Below are positions 42,901 to 51,484 of a DNA stretch of 64,000 bases, piece after piece. Every line of letters starts with the position of its first letter. Within the stretch, counting starts at the first letter, position 1. This DNA is from Eisenbergiella tayi (GTDB lineage Bacteria > Bacillota > Clostridia > Lachnospirales > Lachnospiraceae). The stretch covers positions 227,126 to 291,125 of the forward strand of contig NZ_MPDJ01000004.1 in the NCBI RefSeq assembly GCF_001881565.1, read 5' to 3'. The translations under genes and the position numbers were made by a program. The notes below the pieces were generated by a model. It made no database searches. It was not told the DNA's origin and worked only from the letters and a program-made list of their open reading frames with translations.

Positions 42901-44157
42901 CTCCACCTCATAGCTGCGGAAAGCCGCCATGGAAACCAGATGCTGGGCCAAAATGTCCAGACAGCCGATCGGCGGTCTGGCATATTCCACACCGCCGCGC
43001 CTGGCAAGCTCTGCCGTCATCCCGCAGGATACGCTTTCCGCCGCCGTTCTGGGAAACAGATACATCACGCTCACCCGCCCCGGATTATGCCCTGCACGGC
43101 CCAATCGCTGCATCGTGCCCGAAATCGTTCTGGGGCATCCCACCTGAAGCACCTGATCAATTTCACCCACATCGATGCCAAGCTCCATGGAAGAGGTAGC
43201 GCACAGCAGACGGAGACTGCCGTCCCGCAGGGAATGCTCCACCTCAAATCTCTGTTCCCTGGAAAGGCTTCCGTGATGGACACGGGCATAGCCCTCTCCT
43301 CCCAGCCTGTTCACATAGTATGCCAGTTTCTCCGCATATCTGCGCCCTTCCACAAAGGCAATCACGCTTCGGTTACCCTGGCAGTGGCGATATACCAGCT
43401 CCGCCAGTTCCTCCCATACCGGATCCTTCCTTTTTCCGGCCGTCACATCCGCAAACGGGCTTGTCACGATAAGCTGCACTTCCTTTTTCATGGCAGGAGC
43501 AATAATGGCGGCCGGTTCCGGAGACAGGTAGGCCGCCGCCGTGGAAAGCGGCTCGATGGTAGCCGACAGCCCGATACGCTGCAGCGGCTGACTGCAAAGC
43601 TTATCCAGCCTGGCTACGGACAGCATGAGATGGGCTCCCCTTTTGGTGTCTATCAGGGCGTGAAGCTCGTCCAGTATGATGGCCTTCGCCGTTGCCAGTA
43701 TTCCCTGCCCCGTTTTGCTCGTGAGCATCAGATACAGGGATTCCGGTGTGGTGATAAGAATATGAGGCGGATATTTGATCATCCTCTGCCTGTCTCTCGG
43801 AGGCGTGTCCCCGGTACGGATGGCGATTTCAATTTCTTCTCCGCCCTGGCCTGCAAGCCCGTCCAGCGGCCTTCGCAGATTTTCCCGGATATCCGCAGCC
43901 AGGGATTTCAGCGGAGAGATATAGATCAGGTGAAGCTGTCTTGTCAGCGTCCCCTCTCTCGCCTGTCTTGTAAGCCTGTCGATAAACACCAGAAAGGCAG
44001 ACAGCGTCTTGCCGGTACCCGTAGGAGCGGACACCAGTGTATTCTTTCCTCCCGCAATGGCAGGCCAGGCCTCCTTCTGAACCGGCGTCGGTTCTCCAAG
44101 GGCTCCGGCAAACCAGTCTGCCGTATTTTTATCGAAAATGCTGTTCATATCTGTCAT
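39979..44157 (-). CDS. lhr: Lhr-family ATP-dependent helicase
   Basis: This encodes 1392 residues, close to the length of full Lhr proteins. Motif I APTGTGKT (about 44-51), DELH and SATI, then motif VI QRLGRAGHNPGRVS form the helicase core. The following winged-helix and Lhr-specific domains fill residues 450-900. The C-terminal part (about 1000-1390) contains YRGAHTAQQVAERYFWPEEEAERIL and FVEGLSGAQF, similar to AlkZ-type winged helices seen in Lhr C-terminal domains. Lhr acts as a 3'-5' translocase in DNA repair. GAGG lies seven bases before the ATG. The DUF389 gene is 9 bp upstream. Confidence 0.94.
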   Translation of the reverse strand: MTDMNSIFDKNTADWFAGALGEPTPVQKEAWPAIAGGKNTLVSAPTGTGKTLSAFLVFIDRLTRQAREGTLTRQLHLIYISPLKSLAADIRENLRRPLDGLAGQGGEEIEIAIRTGDTPPRDRQRMIKYPPHILITTPESLYLMLTSKTGQGILATAKAIILDELHALIDTKRGAHLMLSVARLDKLCSQPLQRIGLSATIEPLSTAAAYLSPEPAAIIAPAMKKEVQLIVTSPFADVTAGKRKDPVWEELAELVYRHCQGNRSVIAFVEGRRYAEKLAYYVNRLGGEGYARVHHGSLSREQRFEVEHSLRDGSLRLLCATSSMELGIDVGEIDQVLQVGCPRTISGTMQRLGRAGHNPGRVSVMYLFPRTAAESVSCGMTAELARRGGVEYARPPIGCLDILAQHLVSMAAFRSYEVEDVMEILPRAYSFRDVSREDVEGVLGMLAGDFEHERDIPVRPRILYDRIHGHVEGDGYSRMLAVSAGGTIPDRGLYAVRTEEGVKVGEVDEEFVYESQKGDRFLLGAFAWRVLDISRDSVTVIQSPIEGARVPFWRGELKGRDLRTSKAFGQIFHQLQEASEKGELMQALYRLGLDEAAAKLAEGYLKRQIAATEGLPDDKTILVEHFRDQSGNAQVMIHSLFGRRVNTPLSLLLQEAARAQTGQNVGCVDEEDGILLYSYGQESLPEGLLFQVSPETSDAVLEALLPATPLFHVVFRHNSGRALMMGVKKNGRLPLWMQRLRSAEMLDTIVREKKHPLILETKKECLTQMWDPEGVKEILHDIRSGAITVREFHSDVPSPMSLPLQWQQEAAVMYDYYPTPRGVHAAVEEELKQVQMIAAGKEELERVQERSRLPEDEKQLHTLLMTEGDLAAGELDIPIEWLESLAVQGRATYVEPGLWIAMEHREEYLSALSDPDEEQHAGRNSRKKEAPADEPDPDSRLHIVRRLLRYRGAHTAQQVAERYFWPEEEAERILGILADKEEAVEKDGVYYHGRLYDRARRETIKNLRSQVTTKPASSYAALLASRMTIHAPAAEQLERTVGIYAGKAVPAANWESVILPARVKGYRESLLDALLAEGKYFWHMEEPGMIRFDEPEDIDWDTPPDSSPEGLTEKEQMVYQALLKRGASFMQALQGVLPGESPHETLLSLLEKGLVYADSFVPVRQWLDKDKTRKATARQRVNTRVMALHAGRWDVVRPLRERKEQEWESCFDRSIILCRETAADWNVSWQDALRVLRIQEYTGQVRRGYFVEGLSGAQFIRDKDFHSALLALEQPQEELSWLNAADPAQIWGKVIPHLEGRSFTNVPGTAVAIKAGVPQAVFERQGKTLRTFGEWDEAAGTQMLQSFAAAFRGKTLFAGIKRVVVKEYPAESAEALAAAGFIREMQDYVLYR

Positions 44158-44166
44158 TCTGTTTCC

Positions 44167-45609
44167 TCATTCTCCGTTACTGTCCGGCATTTCCTCCAGG
44201 CTGTTTTCCGAAACGCTGTTTCCGGATACCGAATTATCGGATACGCCGGGAAGCAGACGCCAGGAAGCGAGCACATCACCGTCTATGATTCTGGATGACC
44301 ACTCTTCGATTTTAGCCACCTGTTCTGCGTCCAGAGGCGCATCCACCTGAAGGATCAGCAGGTATTTATCCACCCGTACCTTCTTTTCCTCGTCAAGGCT
44401 TCCAAGCGCCGCACAATCCAGATCCCGGATCTGGGGATAAAAAAGCGGAAGCTCAGACATCAGCTGCTCTTTCAGGGAGGAATTGAAAGAAAACTGGGCA
44501 TAGGCAGGCCAATATAAATCCACCTTATCCGAAAGAGCCTTATTTTTTTCTTCATAGTCCAGCTGAAGCTCTTCTCCCGCAGCAATCTCCGTATTAATCA
44601 GGCTTTCCACCTCTTCCTTGGAAATTCCTCCGGTAAACTCCGTCTGGGTCAGATACAGCTTCATACCCTTCAGATGGCTGTATTCCGAAAGCGCCGCCTG
44701 AATAGCCTCCTGTGTGGAGCTGTCCAGACGTTTTCCCACGACAGCCACCCGTATAATCCCGTTTTTGGCATCCAGGCTTTTGGATACCACCTGCGTATCA
44801 TCAAAATCGAACTGGCTGGAAATAAAGCTGCCGAACTGGCTGTTCACCGCGCTGTTGTTAATCATCTGCCAGGCCAGGAAAAAGCTGGGAAGTATGGTAA
44901 TAATAATTACAAGCGACACATAGAACTTCTGTTTCCGCAGTACTTTATCGGAAATTTCCCTCTTGGAGGTCACATGCATGATCTTCAGAACCACAACGGC
45001 AGCCATGCCGATAAAAAAGCAGTTGATAAAAAATAAATACATGGCGCCGCCGAAAAATTTCCAGGAATGGCGGGCAATTCCATAGCCAGCCGTACATAAC
45101 GGCGGCATCAGGGCCGTAGCTATCGCCACACCCGGGATCACATTGCTTACCTTTTCTTCCCTTGTTATTCCTATGATACCCGCAAGACCGCCGAACACGG
45201 CGATAAGCACATCCCAAATCGTCGGCGAGGTTCTTGCCAGCAGCTCATTGGACGGGGCTGTTATTGGGGAAAGCATAAAATAAACCGTGGAAACCAGCAC
45301 ACAGAATACCACCTGAAATCCCAGCTTCATAAACGCATGCCTGACATGGGCCATATCATAGACCGCAATTCCATAAGCGATATTCATGATCCCGCCCATC
45401 AGGGGAGATATCAGCATCGCTCCTATAATGACCGCGGTGCTGTTCATATTAAGCCCGATGGACGCGATAAACATGGCAAGAATCATGATGCACATGTTGG
45501 TTCCCCGAAGCTGCCCTCCGCTCCTTATCCTTTCCGCAATCTCCTCCTGGGATGCACAGTCCGTATTCAGATTAAAGGTATCATTCAATATCTTTCGCAG
45601 CTGGTTCAA
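44167..45609 (-). CDS. DUF389 membrane protein
   Basis: This encodes 480 residues with a TTG start at 45609 (weak AAAG-type site; a start further in is possible). Six or more helices in residues 35-255 carry the DUF389 stretches VIIGAMLISPLMGGIMNIAYG and NVIPGVAIATALMPPLCTAGYG. A soluble region of about 220 residues follows, ending in Ser/Asn-rich NSVSGNSVSENS. The function of DUF389 is unknown. It is the first gene of a run with Lhr and the NERD-like gene. Confidence 0.88.
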   Translation of the reverse strand: MNQLRKILNDTFNLNTDCASQEEIAERIRSGGQLRGTNMCIMILAMFIASIGLNMNSTAVIIGAMLISPLMGGIMNIAYGIAVYDMAHVRHAFMKLGFQVVFCVLVSTVYFMLSPITAPSNELLARTSPTIWDVLIAVFGGLAGIIGITREEKVSNVIPGVAIATALMPPLCTAGYGIARHSWKFFGGAMYLFFINCFFIGMAAVVVLKIMHVTSKREISDKVLRKQKFYVSLVIIITILPSFFLAWQMINNSAVNSQFGSFISSQFDFDDTQVVSKSLDAKNGIIRVAVVGKRLDSSTQEAIQAALSEYSHLKGMKLYLTQTEFTGGISKEEVESLINTEIAAGEELQLDYEEKNKALSDKVDLYWPAYAQFSFNSSLKEQLMSELPLFYPQIRDLDCAALGSLDEEKKVRVDKYLLILQVDAPLDAEQVAKIEEWSSRIIDGDVLASWRLLPGVSDNSVSGNSVSENSLEEMPDSNGE

Positions 45610-45760
45610 CTTTCTTTACCGCCTTCTCCGGCCCGGCCGGTTTTTCTCATTTCCCCTATTATATCCTTTTCCCTGTCATATTCCAAACAATTTTTTCCGA
45701 ACATATGGTTTCCATTAAGCCGGTATCAAAATAACACGGCAGAACGGCCATCCTGCACGC

Positions 45761-45799
45761 AAAAAAGAGGTCCTGCGGAAATTTCCGCAGAATCCTCTT
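45761..45799 (-). terminator. Terminator after the four-domain sulfur protein gene
   Basis: AGAGG and TCTGCGGAA pair with TTCCGCAG and CCTCT on the minus strand, followed by six T, 14 bases past the stop at 45813. Confidence 0.85.
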
Positions 45800-45812
45800 C
45801 CGGCCGGTCTTA

Positions 45813-48314
45813 TTATACGAACAGATTCACATTGGAAAGCTCCGCATCCCCCAGATAGGAAGCCACTCCTGCCAATTCCACGCCATCTATCAGTTCTTCC
45901 TTTGTAATTCCCATCACATCCATGGACATGGTGCAGGCTACCAGACGCACGCCCTGTGCCATGGCCTGTTTCATCAGCTCCTCCAGAGAGCTTACGTTCT
46001 TATCCCGCATCACCTTTTTCATGAGCCGTGTGCCCATACCTCCCATATTCATGTTGGAAAGCTTCAGTTTCCCTGTTCCCCGCGGCATCATCATGCCGAA
46101 CATACGATCCAGGAACGGCTTTTTCACTTTTACTTTATCCGGTCTGCGGAGGGCATTCAGTCCCCAGAAGGTAAAAAACATGGTTACCGGCCTACCCATG
46201 GCTGCCGCTCCGTTGGCAATAATGAAGGCGGCAAGCACCTTATCCAGATCACCGTCAAATACAATAATTGTTTTTCCTTCCCGTTCCGCCGCAGGATTTC
46301 CGTCTTCCCGGACAGAGCAGCCTGTTTCGGCTGCTTTCCCGCTTCCTTTTTCCCCATTCCCTTTTTCAATGGTAACCCGGATCTGTTTTCCGTCCTTTTC
46401 CGATGCGGCCAGGGTATTGCCGGTTCTGGAACACCATGCGGAAATATCACGTGCGAAGCCCAAATCCGTGGCAGCAACACAGAGCCTTTCTCCTTCCTCC
46501 ATATCGCGCAGAGTCTCATTAACCTTCATGATCGGCCCGGGGCACTGCAGGCCGCTGCAGTCCAGTTCCAGCACTCTTTTTTCCTGTTTATCGTTTCGTT
46601 CCCGCATCGTTTTTTCCACAGCTTCTGCCATCCTGTAATTTTTATAATGATAGGACTTATAGAATGTCGTCCCGCCTTCCAGTACCTTCACCCGCTTAAA
46701 ACCGGACTGCATCAGGATACGTGCCGCATTATAGGAACGGACTCCCACCGAGCAGTAAGGGATAATCAGTTTTCCGGGATCCAGCTCTTCCATCCGCTCC
46801 CTGAGTTCTCCCAAAGGGATGTGCATGGAACCGGGGACAGCAAATACAAGGCGTTCCGCCGCTTCAGTCACATCCAGTATCTGACAGTCGTCCCTCTTCT
46901 TTTCATCCGCCTGTATGCTTTCCAGTTCCTGTACTCCAAGGAAGGATACAAGACCTTTCCGTACATTTTCCGCCGTAAAGCCCGCCATATTCACCGGATC
47001 CTTCGCCGAGGAAAAAGGAGGGGCATATGCCAGCTCCAGTTTAGCCAAATCATCGGTTGTGCCGGACAGCCGCATGACGGAGGCGATGGTATCAATCCTC
47101 TTGTCCACACCCTCCTGGCCCACTATCTGTGCGCCCAGGATCCGGGAATCCGGATCAAAAAGCAGCTTCAGAGTCAGAGGATACGCGCCGGGATAATAGC
47201 CTGCATGGGATTTCTGCTGTATCAGTATGGTATGATAATCCCGGCCTTTTATTTTTCCGGAGGCCAACAGTGCCTTTTCATTTAAGCCCACAGCCGCGGC
47301 GGTCAGATCAAAACATTGGGCCGCACTGGTTCCCAGGCTTCCTTTATAGCGCTTCCTGTCGCCCGCAATATTATCCGCACAAATCCTGGCCTGCTTATTG
47401 GCAGGGCCGGCGAGAGGTATCATCGTCCGCTCTCCTGAGACAAGCTGTTCCACTTCAATGACATCCCCGGCAGCATAGATATTGGGAACACTTGTCTGCA
47501 GGAATTCATTGACCAGGATACCGCCCCTTGCATTCAGGGCAAGCCCGGCCTCTGAGGCTAGACGGCTGTTGGGACGCACCCCTATGGAAAGGATAACCAT
47601 ATCCGTGCGGATTGTTTTCCCGCTGGCAAGCAAAAGCTCCACCTGGTTTTCCTTCTGACAAAACTGCTTTACGCCGTCTTCCAGAATCAGTTCCACGCCG
47701 TTCATTTCCATATTTTCATGCAGCAGCTGGGCCATTTCATAGTCCAGAGGAGCCATGACCTGCTTCTGCATCTCTATCACGGATAAGGAAAGACCCGCAC
47801 GATGGAGATTTTCCGCCATTTCCAGGCCAATGAAGCCGCCGCCGATGACCGCAGCGCTCTCCGGCTTCTCTTTTTCCATAAATTCTTTTATCCTGTCCGT
47901 ATCCGCAATATTCCAGATGGTAAAAATGCGGCTTCCGTCAATTCCCGGAATTCCAGGCTTCAGAGGTGAGGAACCGGTGGCGATGATAAGATTGTCATAG
48001 CTCTCCTCATAGGTTTCTCCTGTCTTCAGATTCCGTACCGTAACTATATTTTCCTCCGGACGGACGGCTGCAGCCTCCTGGCAGATACGTACATCTATAT
48101 TGAATTTTTTCTTCATCCCCTCCGGCGTCTGCAGCAGCAGGGATTCCCGGCTGTGAATGACGTCTCCGATATAATAGGGAAGGCCGCAGTTGGCAAAGGA
48201 AATATATTCTCCTTTCTCCAGCATCACGATTTCCATGCTTTCATCTCTGCGGCGAAGTCTTGCCGCTGCGGTAGCCCCACCGGCCACGCCGCCGATAATC
48301 ACTGTTTTACTCAT
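45813..48314 (-). CDS. CoA-disulfide reductase-rhodanese-TusA-DsrE fusion
   Basis: This encodes 833 residues from the ATG at 48314 (AAGGAG nine bases upstream). Residues 1-445 are a flavin disulfide reductase: FAD motif GGVAGGATAAA, redox Cys43 in FANCGLPYYIG, and NAD motif IGGGFIGLEMAENL. Then come a rhodanese (about 455-550, Cys in PYCSVGVRS), a TusA domain (about 575-645, LDCSGLQCPGPIMK) and a DsrE-like domain to the end (VACTMSMDVMGI). All four thiol sites are intact. The protein should reduce CoA disulfide/persulfide and relay sulfane sulfur. It is the last gene of the symporter-flavoprotein operon. Confidence 0.93.
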   Translation of the reverse strand: MSKTVIIGGVAGGATAAARLRRRDESMEIVMLEKGEYISFANCGLPYYIGDVIHSRESLLLQTPEGMKKKFNIDVRICQEAAAVRPEENIVTVRNLKTGETYEESYDNLIIATGSSPLKPGIPGIDGSRIFTIWNIADTDRIKEFMEKEKPESAAVIGGGFIGLEMAENLHRAGLSLSVIEMQKQVMAPLDYEMAQLLHENMEMNGVELILEDGVKQFCQKENQVELLLASGKTIRTDMVILSIGVRPNSRLASEAGLALNARGGILVNEFLQTSVPNIYAAGDVIEVEQLVSGERTMIPLAGPANKQARICADNIAGDRKRYKGSLGTSAAQCFDLTAAAVGLNEKALLASGKIKGRDYHTILIQQKSHAGYYPGAYPLTLKLLFDPDSRILGAQIVGQEGVDKRIDTIASVMRLSGTTDDLAKLELAYAPPFSSAKDPVNMAGFTAENVRKGLVSFLGVQELESIQADEKKRDDCQILDVTEAAERLVFAVPGSMHIPLGELRERMEELDPGKLIIPYCSVGVRSYNAARILMQSGFKRVKVLEGGTTFYKSYHYKNYRMAEAVEKTMRERNDKQEKRVLELDCSGLQCPGPIMKVNETLRDMEEGERLCVAATDLGFARDISAWCSRTGNTLAASEKDGKQIRVTIEKGNGEKGSGKAAETGCSVREDGNPAAEREGKTIIVFDGDLDKVLAAFIIANGAAAMGRPVTMFFTFWGLNALRRPDKVKVKKPFLDRMFGMMMPRGTGKLKLSNMNMGGMGTRLMKKVMRDKNVSSLEELMKQAMAQGVRLVACTMSMDVMGITKEELIDGVELAGVASYLGDAELSNVNLFV

Positions 48315-48377
48315 AAAAATACACTCCTTCGAAATAAGATCCTGAAACAATCTTACTCCGGGGAGTGCTTTTTTTCC

Positions 48378-48390
48378 GTAACCAGGTCAC
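48378..48390. promoter_or_regulatory. Candidate Crp/Fnr-type operator before the fusion gene
   Basis: GTAACCAGGTCAC is a 13-bp dyad with one mismatch pair, in the 113-bp gap between the Crp/Fnr-family gene and the CoA-disulfide reductase gene. The minus strand reads TGTGACC, close to a Crp half-site. The link to this regulator is a guess from position. Confidence 0.3.
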
Positions 48391-48427
48391 ATATGTCTGA
48401 TTTCGGGTCTTCTTTTTTTACTGACCG

Positions 48428-49105
48428 CTATTTCCGGGCCAGCTCCTGCAGTTTTTTCTTATTTGCCAGCTTCACTCTGCCTCTTGCCAGTTCCACCAGA
48501 TTTTCTTTTTCAAAATATTTCAGCATACGGGAAACGACTTCTCTTGCGCTGCCGGTATACCTGGCAATCTGGTCATGTGTCATAGTCAGGGTATCTTCTC
48601 CTGTTTTGGCGGCTTCATCCACAAGGAACACCGCCAGCCTCTTATCAAAGCTCATAAAAAGAATCTGCTGCATGGTCCACATCACGTCGGAAAACCGTTC
48701 CGCCGCCTGTTTGTAGATGAAATTCTCCACATAGATATTTTCCTGGGAAAGCCTTCGGATGACAGCCGTCGGGATTACCAGAACCTCGCTGTCTTTCTCC
48801 GCATCTATGAGGATCTCAAAGGTGATTTCCTGCATAAAGCAGGAAGCGCTTAAAACACAGGCTTCTCCTTCATCAATCCGGAACAGGGTGATATCCCTGC
48901 CGTCCTCCGACTGCATATATACCCGAAGCTGCCCCTCCTTAACGAGAAGGACTCCAACACAGTCCTCCGATGCCCGATGGATAAAAGCGCCTTTCGGATA
49001 CTCTGCCGAAGCAGCATTCCTGCAGATTGTCTTCTGTTCTTCTCCGGTCAGCTTATCCCAGAATGGGAAAAAGCCCGCCATCCTTCCGCAATCCTCTTTC
49101 TGCAT
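48428..49105 (-). CDS. Crp/Fnr-family regulator
   Basis: This encodes 225 residues from MQKEDCGRMAG at 49105, six bases after GGGGG. A cyclic-nucleotide-type beta barrel (about 20-125; GAFIHRASEDCVGVLLVKEGQLRVYMQSEDGRDITLFRI) and a long helix lead to a winged HTH (MTHDQIARYTGSAREVVSRMLKYFEKENLVEL). Cys residues at 6, 28, 48, 83 and 89 could suit redox sensing, but there is no clear N-terminal Fnr Cys cluster. It sits inside the redox/sulfur operon and probably regulates it. Confidence 0.92.
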   Translation of the reverse strand: MQKEDCGRMAGFFPFWDKLTGEEQKTICRNAASAEYPKGAFIHRASEDCVGVLLVKEGQLRVYMQSEDGRDITLFRIDEGEACVLSASCFMQEITFEILIDAEKDSEVLVIPTAVIRRLSQENIYVENFIYKQAAERFSDVMWTMQQILFMSFDKRLAVFLVDEAAKTGEDTLTMTHDQIARYTGSAREVVSRMLKYFEKENLVELARGRVKLANKKKLQELARK

Positions 49106-49166
49106 ACCATGCCCCCTGTTCTGCTGCCGTAAGGGCCGAATACTCAAAACAAGTGTTCAGCGGCTA

Positions 49167-49436
49167 TCACCTGACCGGAACAAATTTCGCCTGGTTCATA
49201 AGCGGATGTTCCAGGGAAATCGCCCCTTTATTCGGACAGGCCATCACACAGCTGCCACAATAATAGCATTCTCCCGGATAAATTACAATGGGATGTTTCC
49301 CCTTTGTGGGATTGGGTATCATAATATCCACCTGGCACACATCTGCACAGCGGTTACAGCCCACACACAGACTGTCATCGAATTTCAGCGGCCTTGCACT
49401 GCAGGGAATCACCGAAGCCGTCATTTCCTTTTCCAT
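49167..49436 (-). CDS. AprB-like 2x[4Fe-4S] ferredoxin
   Basis: This encodes 89 residues from MEKEMTASVIP at 49436 with AGGAGG upstream. Two complete cluster motifs, CVGCNRCADVC and CYYCGSCVMAC, each followed by a bulky turn (QVDI, PNKGA), resemble the ferredoxin core of AprB, the iron-sulfur partner of APS reductase, without its C-terminal tail. It is the electron partner of the flavoprotein encoded 72 bp upstream. Confidence 0.88.
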   Translation of the reverse strand: MEKEMTASVIPCSARPLKFDDSLCVGCNRCADVCQVDIMIPNPTKGKHPIVIYPGECYYCGSCVMACPNKGAISLEHPLMNQAKFVPVR

Positions 49437-49508
49437 GGTTCCTCCTGTCTGCGCGCATCTGCACGCGAATGAATGCAAGGGGTGCCTGACACTCCCCCTG
49501 CTGCCGTA

Positions 49509-51440
49509 TCAGCGGCTCTTTATATAATCCTGATTTCTTTTTTCATATTCCGTTTCCAAATCACCGAAATAGCCCAGGGGAACTCTGCCTTTAACTGCCT
49601 TCCCGTTTTCCTGGCGGATGGTGATAAAACAGTTGTCTTCCTTCGGATCCATTTCCGGGAAATCACTGCGTTCAAAACACAAGGGCCTGGAGCTGGATTC
49701 CCGGAAGATACAGGCCTGAAGAATCATTTTGGCAACCTCCAGAATATCAAATACTTCATGGGCGCGCATGAGTTCATGAGGATTTTCCGCTTTCACAAGA
49801 GGCAGCGCTTCTTTTTCATAGCTGTTAAGCAAAGCAAGACCTTCCTCCAGGAGCGCTTTGCATTTCACGCCGCCGCAGTAGTTCTGCATCGCCTTGGAGA
49901 CGGCCATATTCAGTTCTCTCCAATCCATTCCCTCTTCCACATAAAGAGGGGCATAGAGCCGTTTTTTCTCCGCTTCTGTCTCCAGCCGGTCCGGTTCCGC
50001 TTCCGGTATGCCCTCCGTACTGTCCGCGGCTTTTCTTCCCGCATAGTACCCTGTTGCCGCGGCAAATCCGCAGCAGTCCGATGCAAAAAGCTGATCACCT
50101 GCGGCGTAAATACCATCAATATTAGTTTTCAGATCCCAGTCGTGCATAATGCCGCCCGGCGCTCCGAAAAGCTGGCGCTCCTGGGCAAGGAATGCAGCGG
50201 ACTGCCAGCCGTTTCCATAGCTCTGCAGCATATGCTTTGCCGGATCAAATCCGCGCTTCGTATAATTTTCCAGAATGGGAATTTTGGTTTTTCCTTCTTC
50301 TCCTACCATCATTCCCCATATCACCTTCCGCTCCATTTCCGGCATACGGCTTAAATCTGCATAGAAGGGAAGCTGATAGCCCCGTTTTATCAATTCCTCA
50401 AAAGGAAGGGTTTCCGGCCCCCGGTATTCATATTTTGCCTCGTCAATCACACCGCCTTTCAGGAAAAACTTCTGTCCCGGAGCAGGATAATAGCGCTCCG
50501 ATACCGTCTGAAGCTCCCTGCCGTCCCTGTCCACATAGGGAATTTCCACTCCCCTGGCATCCACCATGGTTGCCGCATACCATGTATTATGATTGTTGCC
50601 TGTTCCATAGGGAGGAAAGCTTCTGCCCGCCGCAGAGAACTCCCCTTTCACGGATTTTTCCATCATGGTAAATTCGATCCCGGCACGATAACCCATGGCA
50701 TGTCCGCTGCCGATGCTCTGCGTCGGCCTGAACTCGCACAGTCCGACCAGATCCGGATTAAAGAGCCAGAGCCTGGCCGGCCTTGACATTGTAAGGATCG
50801 TGGCTTTTGCTTTGAAAACCATGAATTTTCCGGTGCGCACATTCATGCCCATGGCGCCGATTCCCCGTTTTTTCCCATTCTCTGTCTTCGTCAGCAGCGC
50901 AGTGGCCTCCGTCCTGTCATAAACCCTTACTCCCAGTCTCTTCAATTCCTTAAAAAGGGCCGGTTTGAAGGTGCTCCCCCAAACGCGCAGGGTAAAACGG
51001 TTTTTATAATCATAGGCAAACATGAGCCTGGTTTCCTCATCCCGGAACTCCGCTCCCTTGAATTCGTCTTCCGTATCCCTCACCTTTCCGCCGAAGGATT
51101 CCATATCCAGAAGGCGGTCATAGCCTTCCCTGCATTCGATATAATGGGCTATTCCATTGCTGTAATAATCCTGCTCCTCCACATATGCTTCGGCGATTTC
51201 CTTCGCCGTGACAAGGGAACAGGGATTGGTACAGGCTGATTCCCAGTGGTCAAAGCCGCTTCCCGCCGCGCCGCTGCGCTCGGTTGCCCCTTTTTCCACC
51301 ACGATTACCTTCTTCCCTTTTCTGGCGGCGGCAATGGCCGCATAGCATCCCGCAAGCCCTCCGCCCAGAACCAGGACATCACAGGAAGCTTCCTCTTCCT
51401 GACCGATTTCATTTTGATATGGCCACTGATATGTACTCAT
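49509..51440 (-). CDS. FAD-dependent reductase of the fumarate reductase/AprA superfamily
   Basis: This encodes 643 residues from MSTYQWPYQN. The FAD motif is VLVLGGGLAGCYAAIAAARKG (about 24-44) followed by VVEKGATERSGAAG; GIYAAGDQLFASDCCGFAAATGYYAGRKAA is the second FAD contact. Length and partner gene fit the AprA branch better than fumarate reductase, but I cannot place the APS-binding residues, and no ATP sulfurylase is in the window. The substrate may be a sulfur compound or an organic acid brought in by the symporter encoded 45 bp upstream. The ribosome site is weak and the start is uncertain (GTG at 51452 possible). Confidence 0.82.
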   Translation of the reverse strand: MSTYQWPYQNEIGQEEEASCDVLVLGGGLAGCYAAIAAARKGKKVIVVEKGATERSGAAGSGFDHWESACTNPCSLVTAKEIAEAYVEEQDYYSNGIAHYIECREGYDRLLDMESFGGKVRDTEDEFKGAEFRDEETRLMFAYDYKNRFTLRVWGSTFKPALFKELKRLGVRVYDRTEATALLTKTENGKKRGIGAMGMNVRTGKFMVFKAKATILTMSRPARLWLFNPDLVGLCEFRPTQSIGSGHAMGYRAGIEFTMMEKSVKGEFSAAGRSFPPYGTGNNHNTWYAATMVDARGVEIPYVDRDGRELQTVSERYYPAPGQKFFLKGGVIDEAKYEYRGPETLPFEELIKRGYQLPFYADLSRMPEMERKVIWGMMVGEEGKTKIPILENYTKRGFDPAKHMLQSYGNGWQSAAFLAQERQLFGAPGGIMHDWDLKTNIDGIYAAGDQLFASDCCGFAAATGYYAGRKAADSTEGIPEAEPDRLETEAEKKRLYAPLYVEEGMDWRELNMAVSKAMQNYCGGVKCKALLEEGLALLNSYEKEALPLVKAENPHELMRAHEVFDILEVAKMILQACIFRESSSRPLCFERSDFPEMDPKEDNCFITIRQENGKAVKGRVPLGYFGDLETEYEKRNQDYIKSR

Positions 51441-51484
51441 ATATCTTCTCACATTCCTTTTACATTTTCCTGTTATGCTGCCGG

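Noticed and set aside
49509..51440. Calling the flavoprotein a true APS reductase (aprA)
   Set aside because: Length and ferredoxin partner fit, but APS-binding residues could not be placed and no sulfate-activation genes are present.
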